NCBI RefSeq assembly: GCF_000485595.1
Contig: NW_014577350.1
Span: forward strand, 196,955 to 234,373
Reading direction: 5' to 3'
Origin: Priapulus caudatus
Lineage: Eukaryota > Priapulida > Priapulimorpha > Priapulimorphida > Priapulidae
DNA: 37,419 nt
In this document: positions 9,506-19,610 of the stretch, piece by piece
Layout of the letters: each line of letters starts with the position of its first letter
How positions within the stretch are numbered: the stretch's first letter is position 1
The notes under the pieces: model-generated
Told to the model about the DNA's origin: nothing
The model's input: the letters and a program-made list of their open reading frames with translations, nothing else
Databases searched by the model: none
Program-made: the position numbers and the translations under genes

Positions 9506-10086
9506 CTGTTTCCGTCTGTATTTTTTTCCTAGTATGGACATTTTCTGACAGAATAGATACATGTATAAAGTCCATAATAAAATGAAACACATACAGCCAC
9601 GCTTAACTGCACAGAAATCATGCCAATTCGTGAAGCAGTATATCAGGTTTGTTTTCAGCTGCTAAACAAAAAAACACGATCGAAATCAAAGTAATTTATG
9701 GTCTTTTATATAAAAAATATGGATTTAGAACAATACAGTCTGAAAACAATGTGCCGTGGTGGCTCATGCTATGATTATATACGTGATTGAAGTTCAAATA
9801 GCCAATGATTATCTACTAGATGCCTTGGAATATGTTGAACTGTGCCCGATATTTACCAGCTTATCGTGCAAAATGCAGTCAAAAGCCAAAACGCTCCCAC
9901 TTACATTCTAATAGCCACATATGTTTTTAACTGCACTGGTTCTCCACGAAGCGTTGAACTTAGACGAATTCAGTAAACAAGGTCTTCCTCCAATCTCTCA
10001 CAAAGCACAAAGTGATAAAAGTCCGAAGTAAAAGCGATCACTAGGTATTATAAAGATGTGTAAACCTAGTGTAGGCGTGTGATTCG
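9506..10086. other. Unassigned AT-rich sequence
   Basis: No gene recognised. AGTCCATAATAAAATG at about 9570-9585 echoes the hairpin-family arm next door but lacks the CARGAG tip. Confidence 0.45.
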
Positions 10087-10093
10087 CACTACC

Positions 10094-10389
10094 TTAGTAG
10101 AAGGTTTGTAGTAGACTGATAGAGATAAGACAAGACAAGAAGTAGCGTGTTTTACTCAATCTCTAATACAATACATGAGGTCTCCGTGTACTACCAAAAG
10201 CAAGAGCGGTTACTACACACTACACCTTTGCTTTCTCAGCGGGTGGCTGGTCCAAGAGCCTCCCGAGAACGGTGGCTTTCGCTATTTATACGGCGTTCCC
10301 TTTCCTACGTCACCTCTCGTTATAGCTCCCTTCTCTGGCCATCCGGCCATACTAAATAAGGTGTGGTGAGCCTTGCAACTGCTATATTA
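10094..10389 (-). mobile_element. Possible solo LTR, minus strand, ~296 bp
   Basis: CACTACC lies at 10087-10093 and again at 10390-10396, so the block sits between direct repeats (7 bp, of which 5 may be the true duplication). Read on the minus strand it starts TGTAATATAG, has a GTATAAATAGC TATA-box-like motif near 10280-10290, and ends in CTACTACA or CTACTAA a little further on. TG start, central TATA box and short direct repeats fit a solo retroelement LTR. No primer-binding site, polypurine tract or coding domain supports it. Confidence 0.4.
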
Positions 10390-10396
10390 CACTACC

Positions 10397-10740
10397 GAAT
10401 AAGGTGGGGGTGCGTATTTTCTTTTGGCTCGGATCCATAGATCATCTGGTCAGTGTCTAGGCTGTCACAATGCGCAAGGATTCGGGGATTCATGACCGGG
10501 CTTCCAGCTAGACGGCGCCATCTCGAGTCACGGTTCTCTTTGACCTCCGTTCCGCCGCTGCATGACTCTCTCGTCTCTGTTTCATACATTCTCCTGACAC
10601 CGGTTGCGTTCTCGCATTGCCATAACTTTTCCTGGCGTGTGGGGTTTCGCCCGCTTACACTATAGATATAGTTGATATGCTGTTGGTTAACTATACACAC
10701 AGACCATGGCCGATCGCACCATGCGCACACATGACCACAC
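10397..10740. other. Unassigned GC-moderate sequence
   Basis: A minus-strand frame covers 10392-10814, but its start codon lies in the CA repeat and the remaining ~90 residues match no family I know. It could be a retroelement remnant next to the LTR-like block. I cannot show it. Confidence 0.4.
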
Positions 10741-10768
10741 AGCATGCACGCACGCACGCACACACGCA

Positions 10769-10813
<45 letters not shown>
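10741..10813 (+). repeat. (ACGC)n/(AC)n microsatellite
   Basis: ACGC units, then about 20 AC units with one CACT interruption. A GA-rich patch follows near 10850-10880. Confidence 0.95.
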
Positions 10814-10816
<3 letters not shown>

Positions 10817-11410
10817 TATAGTTAGAGTCAATGAGAGACTGGAATAGAGAAAGCGATAATGAGAGGAGGAGAGAGAGGGCAGTAGAGAAAAAACTGGATT
10901 AGTTCCGTGAGTCTAAACACACCTGATTTTGGAGCGATCACGTCAATTTAAAATGCAGCCTCGTCATTTTGTTACAGAAATAATAGATCTCAGAAGAAAA
11001 GACCGAGCGAGAATTTAGGAAGAAAGTATATTTCAACGGAACCCGCCTACTGAATGGTTTCGTGGCAGGTTATATATAAGCCGAATTACGGATGAAAGAA
11101 TTTTTCTTCTCTCTGTAAGAGAGTAGTTAGGGTGACAACTATGGGTGACAAACTCGGGAGAAGATTCTTCTTTTGCCCTCGCAAGTGGGTGGCAATTTTC
11201 CACGTTGCTGTAAAGCTCGTAATGAGGTAATACCCTTCTCGTCGCGAGCGCAAGCTTTCGGAACTGCTAAACTTTTAGAAATCATTTTTAACGAACGACC
11301 TTCCGCTTTGGGGCAATCGCGCCAGGTATTAGCAGGTGAGTCTTCCGTGAGAGCTCTGCAATCAATCACCTGTCGCCGGTGTTCGCTAACAAGCAGCGCT
11401 AGCGACGTAG
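10814..11410. other. Unassigned sequence
   Basis: Two overlapping frames on opposite strands (11139-11430) are mirror artefacts without a known domain. No element ends seen. Confidence 0.45.
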
Positions 11411-11417
11411 ATAATAC

Positions 11418-11448
11418 CAAGAGCGTATAAGACCTTTATACGCCCTTG
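11418..11448. mobile_element. 31-bp CAGGAG-family insertion (shortest member)
   Basis: CAAGAGCGTATAA, a 4-base spacer GACC, then TTTATACGCCCTTG: two 13-14-base termini and almost nothing else. It is flanked by ATAATAC on both sides (11411-11417 and 11449-11455), a perfect 7-bp duplication in complex sequence. It shares the CGT slot with 12535, 19544 and 20546. Confidence 0.88.
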
Positions 11449-11455
11449 ATAATAC

Positions 11456-12527
11456 GCGCGTCGGGCCGTTCCCAGGGAGAGATGGCCGTAAGGTGTTCAG
11501 TCACGCCATGCAAGCTCGGTCTGTCTCAATTTGCTCGTCACGATAACCGACGAGCTGGGAAGCCGACAGATCCGTAGCGAAGCCTGTGCTACTTAACGCA
11601 GCCATGCAGCCACCTGTGGATAGCTCGTTATAAAGATGATGAGGACTGTGAGAATTCAATGGGCGCAGAAGAACTTACCCGGACACAGCAATAACTGCGC
11701 CGCATCGTATGAAAGCGTAGGTGCAGCTATTATACGTCGCAGGGCACCAACCCGTGTGTTCGTGGTGAAACGATCGAAAGTACGCGTGAAATGTAATTAT
11801 TTTCGTTAAGTTCTCGCCGACGGTTTTTGACACAATGTTTTAAACTAATATTAGCGTGCACCGCTGCGTTGTAATTAAAATGCCAATTCTGTTAGCAAAT
11901 ACTCGCCGGAGAAGTTGAGTCAATGTGTTGCACTATACTATGCTAAATAATAGAATAAATACGTGTTGGAGACGATGACTATCATTCTTTGCGATGAGTT
12001 TTTACATCTAGTCCATCCGCGGGCATGTTGTCTTTAAATCCGCCAACTCAATGCTACAATAAAACTGCGCGCCCGCAAGAGCTGGCCTACCTCAAATCCA
12101 TTTATAAATGTACACACGCAGCCTTATACTATTAGCCACCTCATGTGGTACCGATTGATTAAATTTTATTTCCTCGCTCGCGTGCTAGTTTAATAAAAGC
12201 CAGCCTAGTTGTGCGTGCGTGTGCGTGTGCGCGTGCGGGTGCGCGTGTACGTGCGCGTGCTGTGGGTGTGTGGGTGTGTCTTGCCACGATTGTGAAAACC
12301 TGCGTTAATTCACAGCACAGCTTCCGCTTCTCGTGTAGTCTTGTGCAAATCCTCTCATTTCATTACGGAAAAAATCAATATCAATAAGAACCGCAAGCAT
12401 CTCAGCAACACACGTGTCCTCTGTGCGCAGGCCTACATGCAAACATCACTAATTTATTCCGTATATATATTACTCGAGGGAATTTGGGCGCGAAAATTTA
12501 CGCCAACAGGCCTGGTACTAAATGTAT
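11456..12527. other. Unassigned sequence with a TG/CG microsatellite
   Basis: No gene recognised. GTGCGTGC/GTGTGCG repeats occupy about 12211-12280. Confidence 0.45.
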
Positions 12528-12534
12528 ATATCAT

Positions 12535-12613
12535 CGAGATCGAGCGTATAAAGAAGGATATATGATAAAGGATATAGGATAAATAGTATAATATCCTTCT
12601 TTATACGCTCTTG
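12535..12613. mobile_element. 79-bp CAGGAG-family hairpin insertion
   Basis: The arms share GAGCGTATAAAGAAGGATAT, exactly inverted at the right end. The left tip reads CGAGATCGAGCG instead of CAAGAGCG, as if it had a small repeat or insertion. It is flanked by ATATCAT on both sides (12528-12534 and 12614-12620), a perfect 7-bp duplication. A further CAAGAG follows directly after the right duplication at 12621. Confidence 0.82.
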
Positions 12614-12769
12614 ATATCATCAAGAGATATATTATATAGATGGACATAACTGTATGTAGAGAGATTACAGGTGTTACGTCACCTGTGCGAAGAGCTGCCA
12701 GAAGACAGACAAGAGTGTAGAGATTCATGAGTAGATTCGTATAGATACAGCACGATAGCGGAAGCGCAC

Positions 12770-12821
12770 TTAAAATATATATATATATTATATATATATA
12801 TATATTATTATATATATATAT
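12770..12821. repeat. (TA)n microsatellite
   Basis: TA repeats with occasional TATTATTA interruptions. Mirror frames on the minus strand are artefacts. Confidence 0.9.
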
Positions 12822-13204
12822 GTAACCGGACAACGTGTGCTTACTATACATAACTAACTATACCATTCTATCCGCGTTGTTTTATGTTAGTAAGTAATTG
12901 AAATATGTGAGGTATTTTATTATTATATAAATGCCGTTTTATTTTCATAATGCTCGGGTTTCAGCTATTTTAATTTACTAGTTTCATGTGCCTGATTTCG
13001 TGCTTCACAACGCCTCGGCGATTTTTTCCGTAAACTGTCTCTGCACCAGAGTAATACTCTTAGAATGCGCTTAGAAAATGGAAAAGAACTGTTAGAAAAT
13101 AGATTAGCAGAATTAAATATTTTTATCAACAACTATTTCAATCCTTCGGGTTATCAATGGCAAATAGTATCCAAATGTAGTAATATACACACACGGATTA
13201 CATA
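12822..13204. other. Unassigned AT-rich sequence
   Basis: No gene or bounded element seen. Confidence 0.45.
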
Positions 13205-13244
13205 CATGCATGCATGCATGCATGCACGCACGCACGCACACACG

Positions 13245-13281
<37 letters not shown>

Positions 13282-13286
13282 CAAAG

Positions 13287-13333
<47 letters not shown>
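13205..13333 (+). repeat. ATGC / ACGC / AC compound microsatellite
   Basis: (ATGC)n, then (ACGC)n, then two long AC runs split by ACAAAGTC. It ends 20 bp before the pogo-type element. Confidence 0.95.
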
Positions 13334-13335
<2 letters not shown>

Positions 13336-13353
13336 AGTGATATATTTCGGATA

Positions 13354-13891
13354 CAGTAAACACCCGCATAAAAGAACCCGTGATTTTCTGTTTCAGGCTG
13401 AAGAGGTTCTTATATATATGGTACATAGTGAGAAATAAGCCTGAAGAGTTTCTTAAAGAGGTTCTTAAAATAGTTTTTATTCCCTGGGGGGGATATTGTG
13501 TACATTATCTAGGTAAAATTGGCTTTAATTAGTGAATAATTGACACTAATTCATTAACCAACTGCTTAATATTAGAAATTATATGTCTGTTTAAATTCAT
13601 TTGAGTTAATTTATTTATCACCTTTAATTTACTTATCATATTAAACACAATTTGAATGGTCAAATGCTGTGAAAATTGATTTGACTATAATAGTAGAAAG
13701 TTTCTAATGGTGTAGCACACATACTTGGATTGCCCCAGTTTGCTCTAATTTTCGGTATTTTTGTTATATATAAGAACCTGTTTAATTTATCAGGCTGAAG
13801 AGGTTCTTATATAATAGGTGCTTTATTGGTCCAATTTCAGTATGGATTTTCTTAAAATCACGGATTCTTTTATGCGGGTACGTGTTTACTG
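13354..13891. mobile_element. pogo/Tc1-type non-autonomous element, 538 bp, TA duplication
   Basis: The left end reads CAGTAAACACCCGCATAAAA then GAACCCGTGATTTTC. The right end is its inverse with a 4-base GTAC insertion and one mismatch, about 35 bp of matching terminus. TA flanks both ends (13352-13353 and 13892-13893). CAGTA tips with TA duplication are typical of the pogo branch of Tc1/mariner. Inside, CTGAAGAGGTTCTTA occurs at about 13400 and 13793 and in diverged form near 13442. No transposase frame is present. Confidence 0.85.
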
Positions 13892-13893
13892 TA

Positions 13894-14460
13894 GTGCATG
13901 CAGCGCTGTATTTCACAGGTATGTATGGTTACGACGTTGAGATGCTGCTGCTGTAATCCTCTATTCAGCCCCATGCGATGCTGCTTTTAGAACATTAAAC
14001 ACGTCATTATATACGGGAGATGAATAGAAAATGTCCGTGTCCGCCCGCCGTTATAAGGGATGTGTAACGTACCGATGTATATTGCCAGAAGATTTTACGC
14101 GCCGAACTGTGCGATGAGGGTCGGACACAGAAGTGCAAAGTCATGTAAATTAACTATCGATAAAATTATTCTGAACTTCACGATGCTAAATTACGCAAAT
14201 TTGCATCATCAAAGTGAATGCCTGTCGATTAAATATTTAATGCTTTTTTAATCTCTAGTCATCCTCGTACTCATAAACGTATAATGCACATGCACGTGCT
14301 ATAGACAGCGCCCACACATATGTGCTGATGACGATCGTTGCGTTAATTTTATGCACATTTCTTTAATTTTTTTAGGGAGGGGTGAATTTTATGGTCTATT
14401 ACTTCATATTAATTACTAATGTGCCATAAAGTCATAATTTATATTCCATGTTCCTCCTCA
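13894..14460. other. Unassigned AT-rich sequence
   Basis: No supported gene. The frame at 14060-14251 has no domain I recognise. Confidence 0.45.
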
Positions 14461-15240
14461 TTTTTAGCTCACCTTGACATCGTCAAGCTGAGCTATTGCC
14501 ATGGGTCGTCGTCCGTCCGTACGTCAACATTTGGCTACGGTCAACGATAACTCAGGAACCGTTTGACCCACATGTTTGAAATTAAGTATAGTTGTTACTG
14601 CTATGCTCCCATATTAAACGTCCTATTTTGGAGCACACCAGTCGACGTACTTTCGAGCCACGGCAATTTTTTGGCAAAAAATGGGAATTGCCATTAGTCA
14701 GTATAGGTTCAACGGATTTTGCCTCGGTATGTGAATGAATAAGGGCTAAGGGTTTCGATATTTAAAAAAAAATTATGAAAATTAGGTAGGGTTTGGCAAT
14801 TATATAGCATATTATATAGACACGCAGATAACAAACAGTCTGTGGTGTCACACTCGTCTGGTTCGTTTTACAAGATTTCATAGACAATATCTTTAATGCA
14901 AAATTCCTGCTATGAACATATTATGATTTATACTATTATTATTATGATATAATGATTTATGCTAAGAAACATCAAAGCGTGGTATAGCACCATCTACCGT
15001 CACAAATTGTGATTTATTTTGGTTTATAAATTATTTATAGTTTATATATAATATTATTTATTATTTTCACATAAACAATTTCACATATAATTATCAAGAG
15101 TATATAATGAGAGTTTTCCCATATATACTCTTTGTTTCTATAATGTACGTCAATGGTTGCTCAATTAAAACTGACTTCTTCTCACTCACTCATTTGTGTC
15201 TTTTTTGTGGTAAGCTATAGTGTCATTGACACTTTCATTT
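14461..15240. repeat. Dispersed ~0.8 kb repeat, copy 2
   Basis: The same repeat as 4266-5070, same orientation, about 10 kb away, with substitutions and small indels throughout. It carries the better-preserved copy of the nested hairpin at 15095-15134. Confidence 0.8.
15095..15134. mobile_element. CAGGAG-family hairpin nested in repeat copy 2
   Basis: CAAGAGTATATAATGAGAG opposes TTCCCATATATACTCTTTG. The TAT slot is common to both arms. Left flank TAATTAT and right flank TTTCTAT match at only 4 of 7 positions, so the duplication is decayed or absent. Confidence 0.55.
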
Positions 15241-16110
15241 TCTCATGCGCCAAATAACATGATGGTCAATTGTGACAGAGGTTACTCCTTCATTGAGAAG
15301 ATGATGGATAGATGGATGTTTAATCACAGTTGTGACAGCTGATCAGCTTGTGAAAGCTTGACAGTTGGGGGGAGGCTCACTGAGCAATTTTTACGATATC
15401 TCTGATTTATCACGCATTTCCGAGAGCCAAAAGTTTTGCTGAATAGTGATCAAACGTCAAAAATGGGTAGGAAAGAAAATCATATTTGCGACAATTTTCA
15501 CATCTTGATCCCCGCGTTTGCCAGCAGCAACAACATCATCGGGCGAGTTGAAAAGCTCATGACGATTGGGTTCGTTATACGTTTGTTGGGTTATGGTCTT
15601 GGATTCGCTATGGTTGTTCATCAATCGTTCCTTGTTCAGGCCAAGTGACATTATGGTCATGCGTTTATAAGCGGGTGGAGTGGGGCGTGGTGGGTCAAAT
15701 AGCAGATTTTCATTTTTCCATGCGCGGTGCGAGGGACTGAGCGAGAAACCTGATTTTCTGCCGGAACTATTGCCTTATTACAATATTGATCGGAGCATGA
15801 AATGAGCCGTGAAAAACAGGGTTAAACGTTTTTGCCACAATAGACCTAAATGGCGCTCAGTTAAATTCGCAACTTTATCATTGTCCACGTTTCCTTTGAA
15901 GGTCAGTGCCAAAGTACAGTAGGATTTTACGTGCGCATTATATTCTATTCCGAACTATTTTATATTTAACGTGTCACTTGCAATCTAGATCATAGGAAGC
16001 TAACGAGTTTTTTTTTAAATCAATAATTTTCCATGGAATACGTCCAAAGTGAATCAGTCGTTGGAACGCGTGAATGCATTCCAGCTGGTTGAATAAAACT
16101 ACTTCGTGTC
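15241..16110. other. Unassigned sequence
   Basis: Overlapping frames near 15436-15660 lie on opposite strands and match nothing I recognise. No other structure is evident. Confidence 0.45.
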
Positions 16111-16393
16111 CAGTGAGGCCATCCTTAAAAAAATTCTATGTTTGCTGCCCCCGACCCATGATTTTTTTAGTGGACAGGTAGGTAGGTCATTTTTTGTGAG
16201 GCATAATAGTTATTTTAAGTCTGTCCTTATGTTTGCCACACATGCTTTGTGTTTCAGTCTTAACTATAAAAAATGTTTTAAAAAAATAGAAAAAATATGG
16301 AACTCAAAATGTCAAAAAAACTTTTGGGTCGCGGCTATTTTCGTGGGTCGGTCGGAGGACAGCAAACATAATTTTTTAAAGATGGCCTGACAG
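16111..16393. mobile_element. 283-bp inverted-repeat element, hAT-like tips
   Basis: The left end CAGTGAGGCCATCCTTAAAA, continuing through TATGTTTGCTG, pairs with the right end (reversed CTGTCAGGCCATCTTTAAAA). Matching reaches about 45 bp with small indels, up to a GACCC motif. CAGTG-like tips suggest hAT, but I see no 8-bp duplication. Confidence 0.65.
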
Positions 16394-16614
16394 TATGCAT
16401 GCATATTTAAATGCACAAATCCTGTTGGACGAAAACCGAAATCACATACCTCTAATGCTAACTCAAACATAAAATACATTTTCGTAATGCTATTATAATC
16501 GCCGATTGATCATGAACGTAAATAGGCCCTACATCACTACGTGTGCCGATTGAGTGGCAAGTGTTCCTAGCATTAGTGTATGCATTCGGATGGGACTATA
16601 TACGTCGTACTTTA

Positions 16615-16843
16615 GCTCATAAGGTCTATGTCCCCCAGGATACCGCCGGAACGTACCCTGGGTACGGTCCGGTATACCGGAACGTACCCTGGTAACTATT
16701 TGATATGGTTAGGGTTAGGGTTAGGGAGTAGGCGTAGGCGACTCCCTAGACTCGTTAGTGGAGTAGGCGAGGTACGGCCCGGCATATAAGATAGTAACAG
16801 GGTATGTTCTGGCAGTACCATGGGGGACATAGACCCTCTCAGC
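16615..16843. mobile_element. MITE with internal telomeric repeats, copy 2 (9-bp duplication)
   Basis: The tips are GCTCATAAGGTCTATG and, reversed, GCTGAGAGGGTCTATG. It is flanked by CGTACTTTA on both sides (16606-16614 and 16844-16852), a perfect 9-bp duplication. The interior has GGTTAGGGTTAGGGTTAGGG at 16707-16726 and the same middle segment as copy 1 in opposite orientation. It is about 38 bp shorter than copy 1. Confidence 0.9.
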
Positions 16844-16852
16844 CGTACTTTA

Positions 16853-17553
16853 CTATACACATGTAGTCCATTTACGTAACCGTGCCAGTTTTCCTCCCAC
16901 TAGGTTCTCTATCGCTAGGTGCTAATATTATTGCAGCTGTGTGTGGCATATCGATGGCTACGATAAAGTGATCTGTCATTAGCAGCTGGGCGCATACTGA
17001 TGGCTGGATGGACGTCGCGTCCATGTCGCCCGCCTTCGCCATCTCCCGCCGTCTTCCGCGCCATTATTACACGCGACCGTGCATCGAGTAAATCTGCCAC
17101 CAAGTGTGCTCGGTAGTTGATATTTATGTCTTTTGTAATCAATACGCGCGTATTCCTCGCTTGTTATCGTCGTCTTAATGTGCAAATAATTGCACTAGCA
17201 GATGAACGTTCGGCTAACATTGGCGGCCGTCTCGTTTGTACATCTATAATAAAATGGTTTTGCTTTTCGGCGGTCCAAGTGGCGACATCTGTGACGTACG
17301 TTTTCTGAAATTAATTAAATTGCGCAGTGAGCGGTTCACTGAGTGTTTCAGCATCGAATTGCTTCGATATTCCTTTGGGTTTATTTACATATTTCTACGG
17401 GTAGAGTATATTTGTAAAGTATTCGAAAATGTACAGGCGAGAGAGCAACGGCTTATGGTGAATGTATTATTAGACCCGAAGCATCTTTATAAGTCGAAAG
17501 AAAATGGTTACAAATATAAAAGGTAAAATAATTTTAAAACAACCACCTTATAG
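16853..17553. other. Unassigned sequence
   Basis: Several 60-96-residue frames overlap on both strands (16915-17526). None shows a known domain, and their overlap argues against coding. Undetected exons cannot be excluded from sequence alone. Confidence 0.4.
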
Positions 17554-17560
17554 ATACCTA

Positions 17561-17598
17561 CAAGAGCAGATAAAGAAGGCCTTCTTTATCTGCTCTTG
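17561..17598. mobile_element. 38-bp perfect-palindrome insertion, CAGGAG family
   Basis: CAAGAGCAGATAAAGAAGG followed immediately by its exact reverse complement, 19 + 19 with no spacer and no mismatch. It is flanked by ATACCTA on both sides (17554-17560 and 17599-17605), a perfect 7-bp duplication. The CAG slot is unique to this copy. AAAGAAGG matches the copy at 12535. Confidence 0.92.
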
Positions 17599-17605
17599 AT
17601 ACCTA

Positions 17606-18326
17606 ATAACTACTATTAAGTAGATATTTTATTGATCTCGGGGCCCAAGCCTAGTTTAGTACCCCGGATTAGTTTAGCACATATGCGAACACACATTTAC
17701 GAGGTCCAAAACATTCCTCGATCCGAGCCTGGTACCCACACCGCGGTGGTGTCAACGCATCAATAAAGGAAGCGTTATTGCAGAACTATCTACAGATTAA
17801 TGTGTCAGTAAGGATTGTTGAACAGTCAGCTAAAAACTAACGACCTTAAAATATTTTAATTTGCATCATTATCGTGAACCTGCGTGTCGCGGGCGTGTCA
17901 GCCAGACACGCTGAAGCATCTTGCTTCACACTGCGCTGTTGTCGTTGTAGAGCTGCTGACCGGCTGCACTCGTGCACGCACACATAGGCGTGTCGCACGC
18001 TCTCGCATTGCCTGCTAATGAGATCAACACGACAGTGTGCCGCATCCGCCCGCCTGCAAGCATGCGCCTGAATACGCACGATTTCAGATTATTGAGCTGC
18101 GGGATGCGAGATGTTATTGTGTTATAGTACCGATTGGCAAACGACGCGTGCCGAAACGCACGCGACCGACACGTTCTGATGCGTATAAGCACCGTGTTTT
18201 TCTTGTTCGTCGATCACGAATGGGATTAGCCCTAGGTCTGTAACGTGCAAAATGAATCGGAAAAGCGCAACTTTGTCGGGGTGGCAGCACAATCGCGGGG
18301 TGTCATGTCAGCGGCCGAAAATACAG
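17606..18326. other. Unassigned sequence
   Basis: No gene recognised. Opposed short frames at 17846-18243 have no known domain. Confidence 0.4.
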
Positions 18327-18335
18327 ATTTCGATA

Positions 18336-18740
18336 GGGATTGTCTATATTCAGGCCGGTACGGGAGATTACGGTACGCATATATTTGCTAATATATTGAC
18401 TAATCGCGCGTCAATAAACTCAATATTCACAGAGAGTATAGCTAAGACATGTGTCTATAGGTATCTAGAATATATTATGCAAATGATCTCCCGTACCGGC
18501 TTGAATTCATATACTCTGTGAATATTGAGTTTATTGACGCACGATTAGTCAATATAGCAAATATATGCGCGCGGAAGTGAATTACAGATGATTAAATTTC
18601 TAAAATTCTAGATACCTATAGACACATGTCTTAGCTATACTCTCTGTGAATATTGAGTTTATTGACGCGCGATTAGTCAATATATTAGCAAATATATGCG
18701 TACCGTAATCTCCCGTACCGGCCTGAATATAGACACTCCC
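18336..18740. mobile_element. Compound foldback element with 9-bp duplication, 405 bp
   Basis: The tips are GGGATTGTCTATATTCAGG and, reversed, GGGAGTGTCTATATTCAGG. The arms (about 18336-18470 and 18602-18740) pair almost fully. A third partial segment at about 18486-18560 repeats the right-arm sense, including CTCCCGTACCGGC and ATTGAGTTTATTGACGC. It is flanked by ATTTCGATA on both sides (18327-18335 and 18741-18749), a perfect 9-bp duplication that fits a Mutator-like foldback. No transposase. Confidence 0.87.
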
Positions 18741-18749
18741 ATTTCGATA

Positions 18750-19536
18750 ACTCACCGTTGTTTCATGACAAATGTGAATGCATGATTATAGATATTTGTA
18801 GGTATATTCTATCATCTATGTACTTCCTATCATAATATAGCCTAAGGTTCTAGGGCGTAGTATCCCTTTAACTGCATGCAGGGGCCAATTAAAATCGAGT
18901 CCCGATTACAATGCGTGTATCTCGACACGAACTGCTCTTGCTATGAAGATTATATGACTGTTTCTAAGGAAATGCACATGTTCCTTGTTATAATTAAAGT
19001 CGCAAAATGGGTTTGACAGTTTTGTCATTGCACGGAGAAATCGTAGGGAAATCGGATGTAATTATATTGCATTAGAAGTTCATGTTTAAATAAATTACGG
19101 TAACTATTAGAGGTCGTTATACTTTTCCCTTTTAACGTAGGATTATACAATGTTATCAGGTGTTCACGTGCGGTCTAATGCCCGATATTACATAATATAT
19201 TAAAACTTCTGTTGTGATTGTCATGTTGTAATGCTTCCTTAACAGAAAATATCACATCGTGTTCTTGTGTGGCAAATTCAAGTCAGAGGCTACCATGCAA
19301 GTGCAACAGTGATGATGATGATTCAGTGCCATTACGTACCACTCTAAAAATACTTGGGTGAGGTTTTTAACATCTCCATACTCTTAACCAGGCAGAAATG
19401 TAATAATGAATGCTGTGAACATAACGCATGCAAAGCTCATAAAACTAAAACCAAGCACATAAAATTATGTTATCTTTGGTTCGTAACTGTTACAATGTGT
19501 AATGTATTATTATTAGTACATATATAGATATGTAAT
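18750..19536. other. Unassigned AT-rich sequence
   Basis: No gene, repeat array or element ends recognised. Confidence 0.45.
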
Positions 19537-19543
19537 ATGTTAT

Positions 19544-19603
19544 CAGGAGCGTATAATGACAAATACACATACGCCATACGCCATTTGTCATTATACGCTC
19601 CTG
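19544..19603. mobile_element. 60-bp CAGGAG-family hairpin (best-preserved termini)
   Basis: CAGGAGCGTATAATGACAAA plus T, an 18-base loop that contains CATACGC twice, then the exact inverse: 21-bp perfect termini. It is flanked by ATGTTAT on both sides (19537-19543 and 19604-19610), a perfect 7-bp duplication. I take this copy as the reference for the family terminus. Confidence 0.93.
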
Positions 19604-19610
19604 ATGTTAT

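Noticed and set aside
10392-10814. 140-residue minus-strand frame beside the LTR-like block
   Set aside because: The start lies in the CA repeat (Cys-Val run) and the rest matches no retroelement protein I can identify.
3238-19603. Integron attC sites or a CRISPR array
   Set aside because: The context is eukaryotic, spacing is irregular, there is no integrase or cas gene, and most hairpins have flanking 7-bp duplications typical of transposition.
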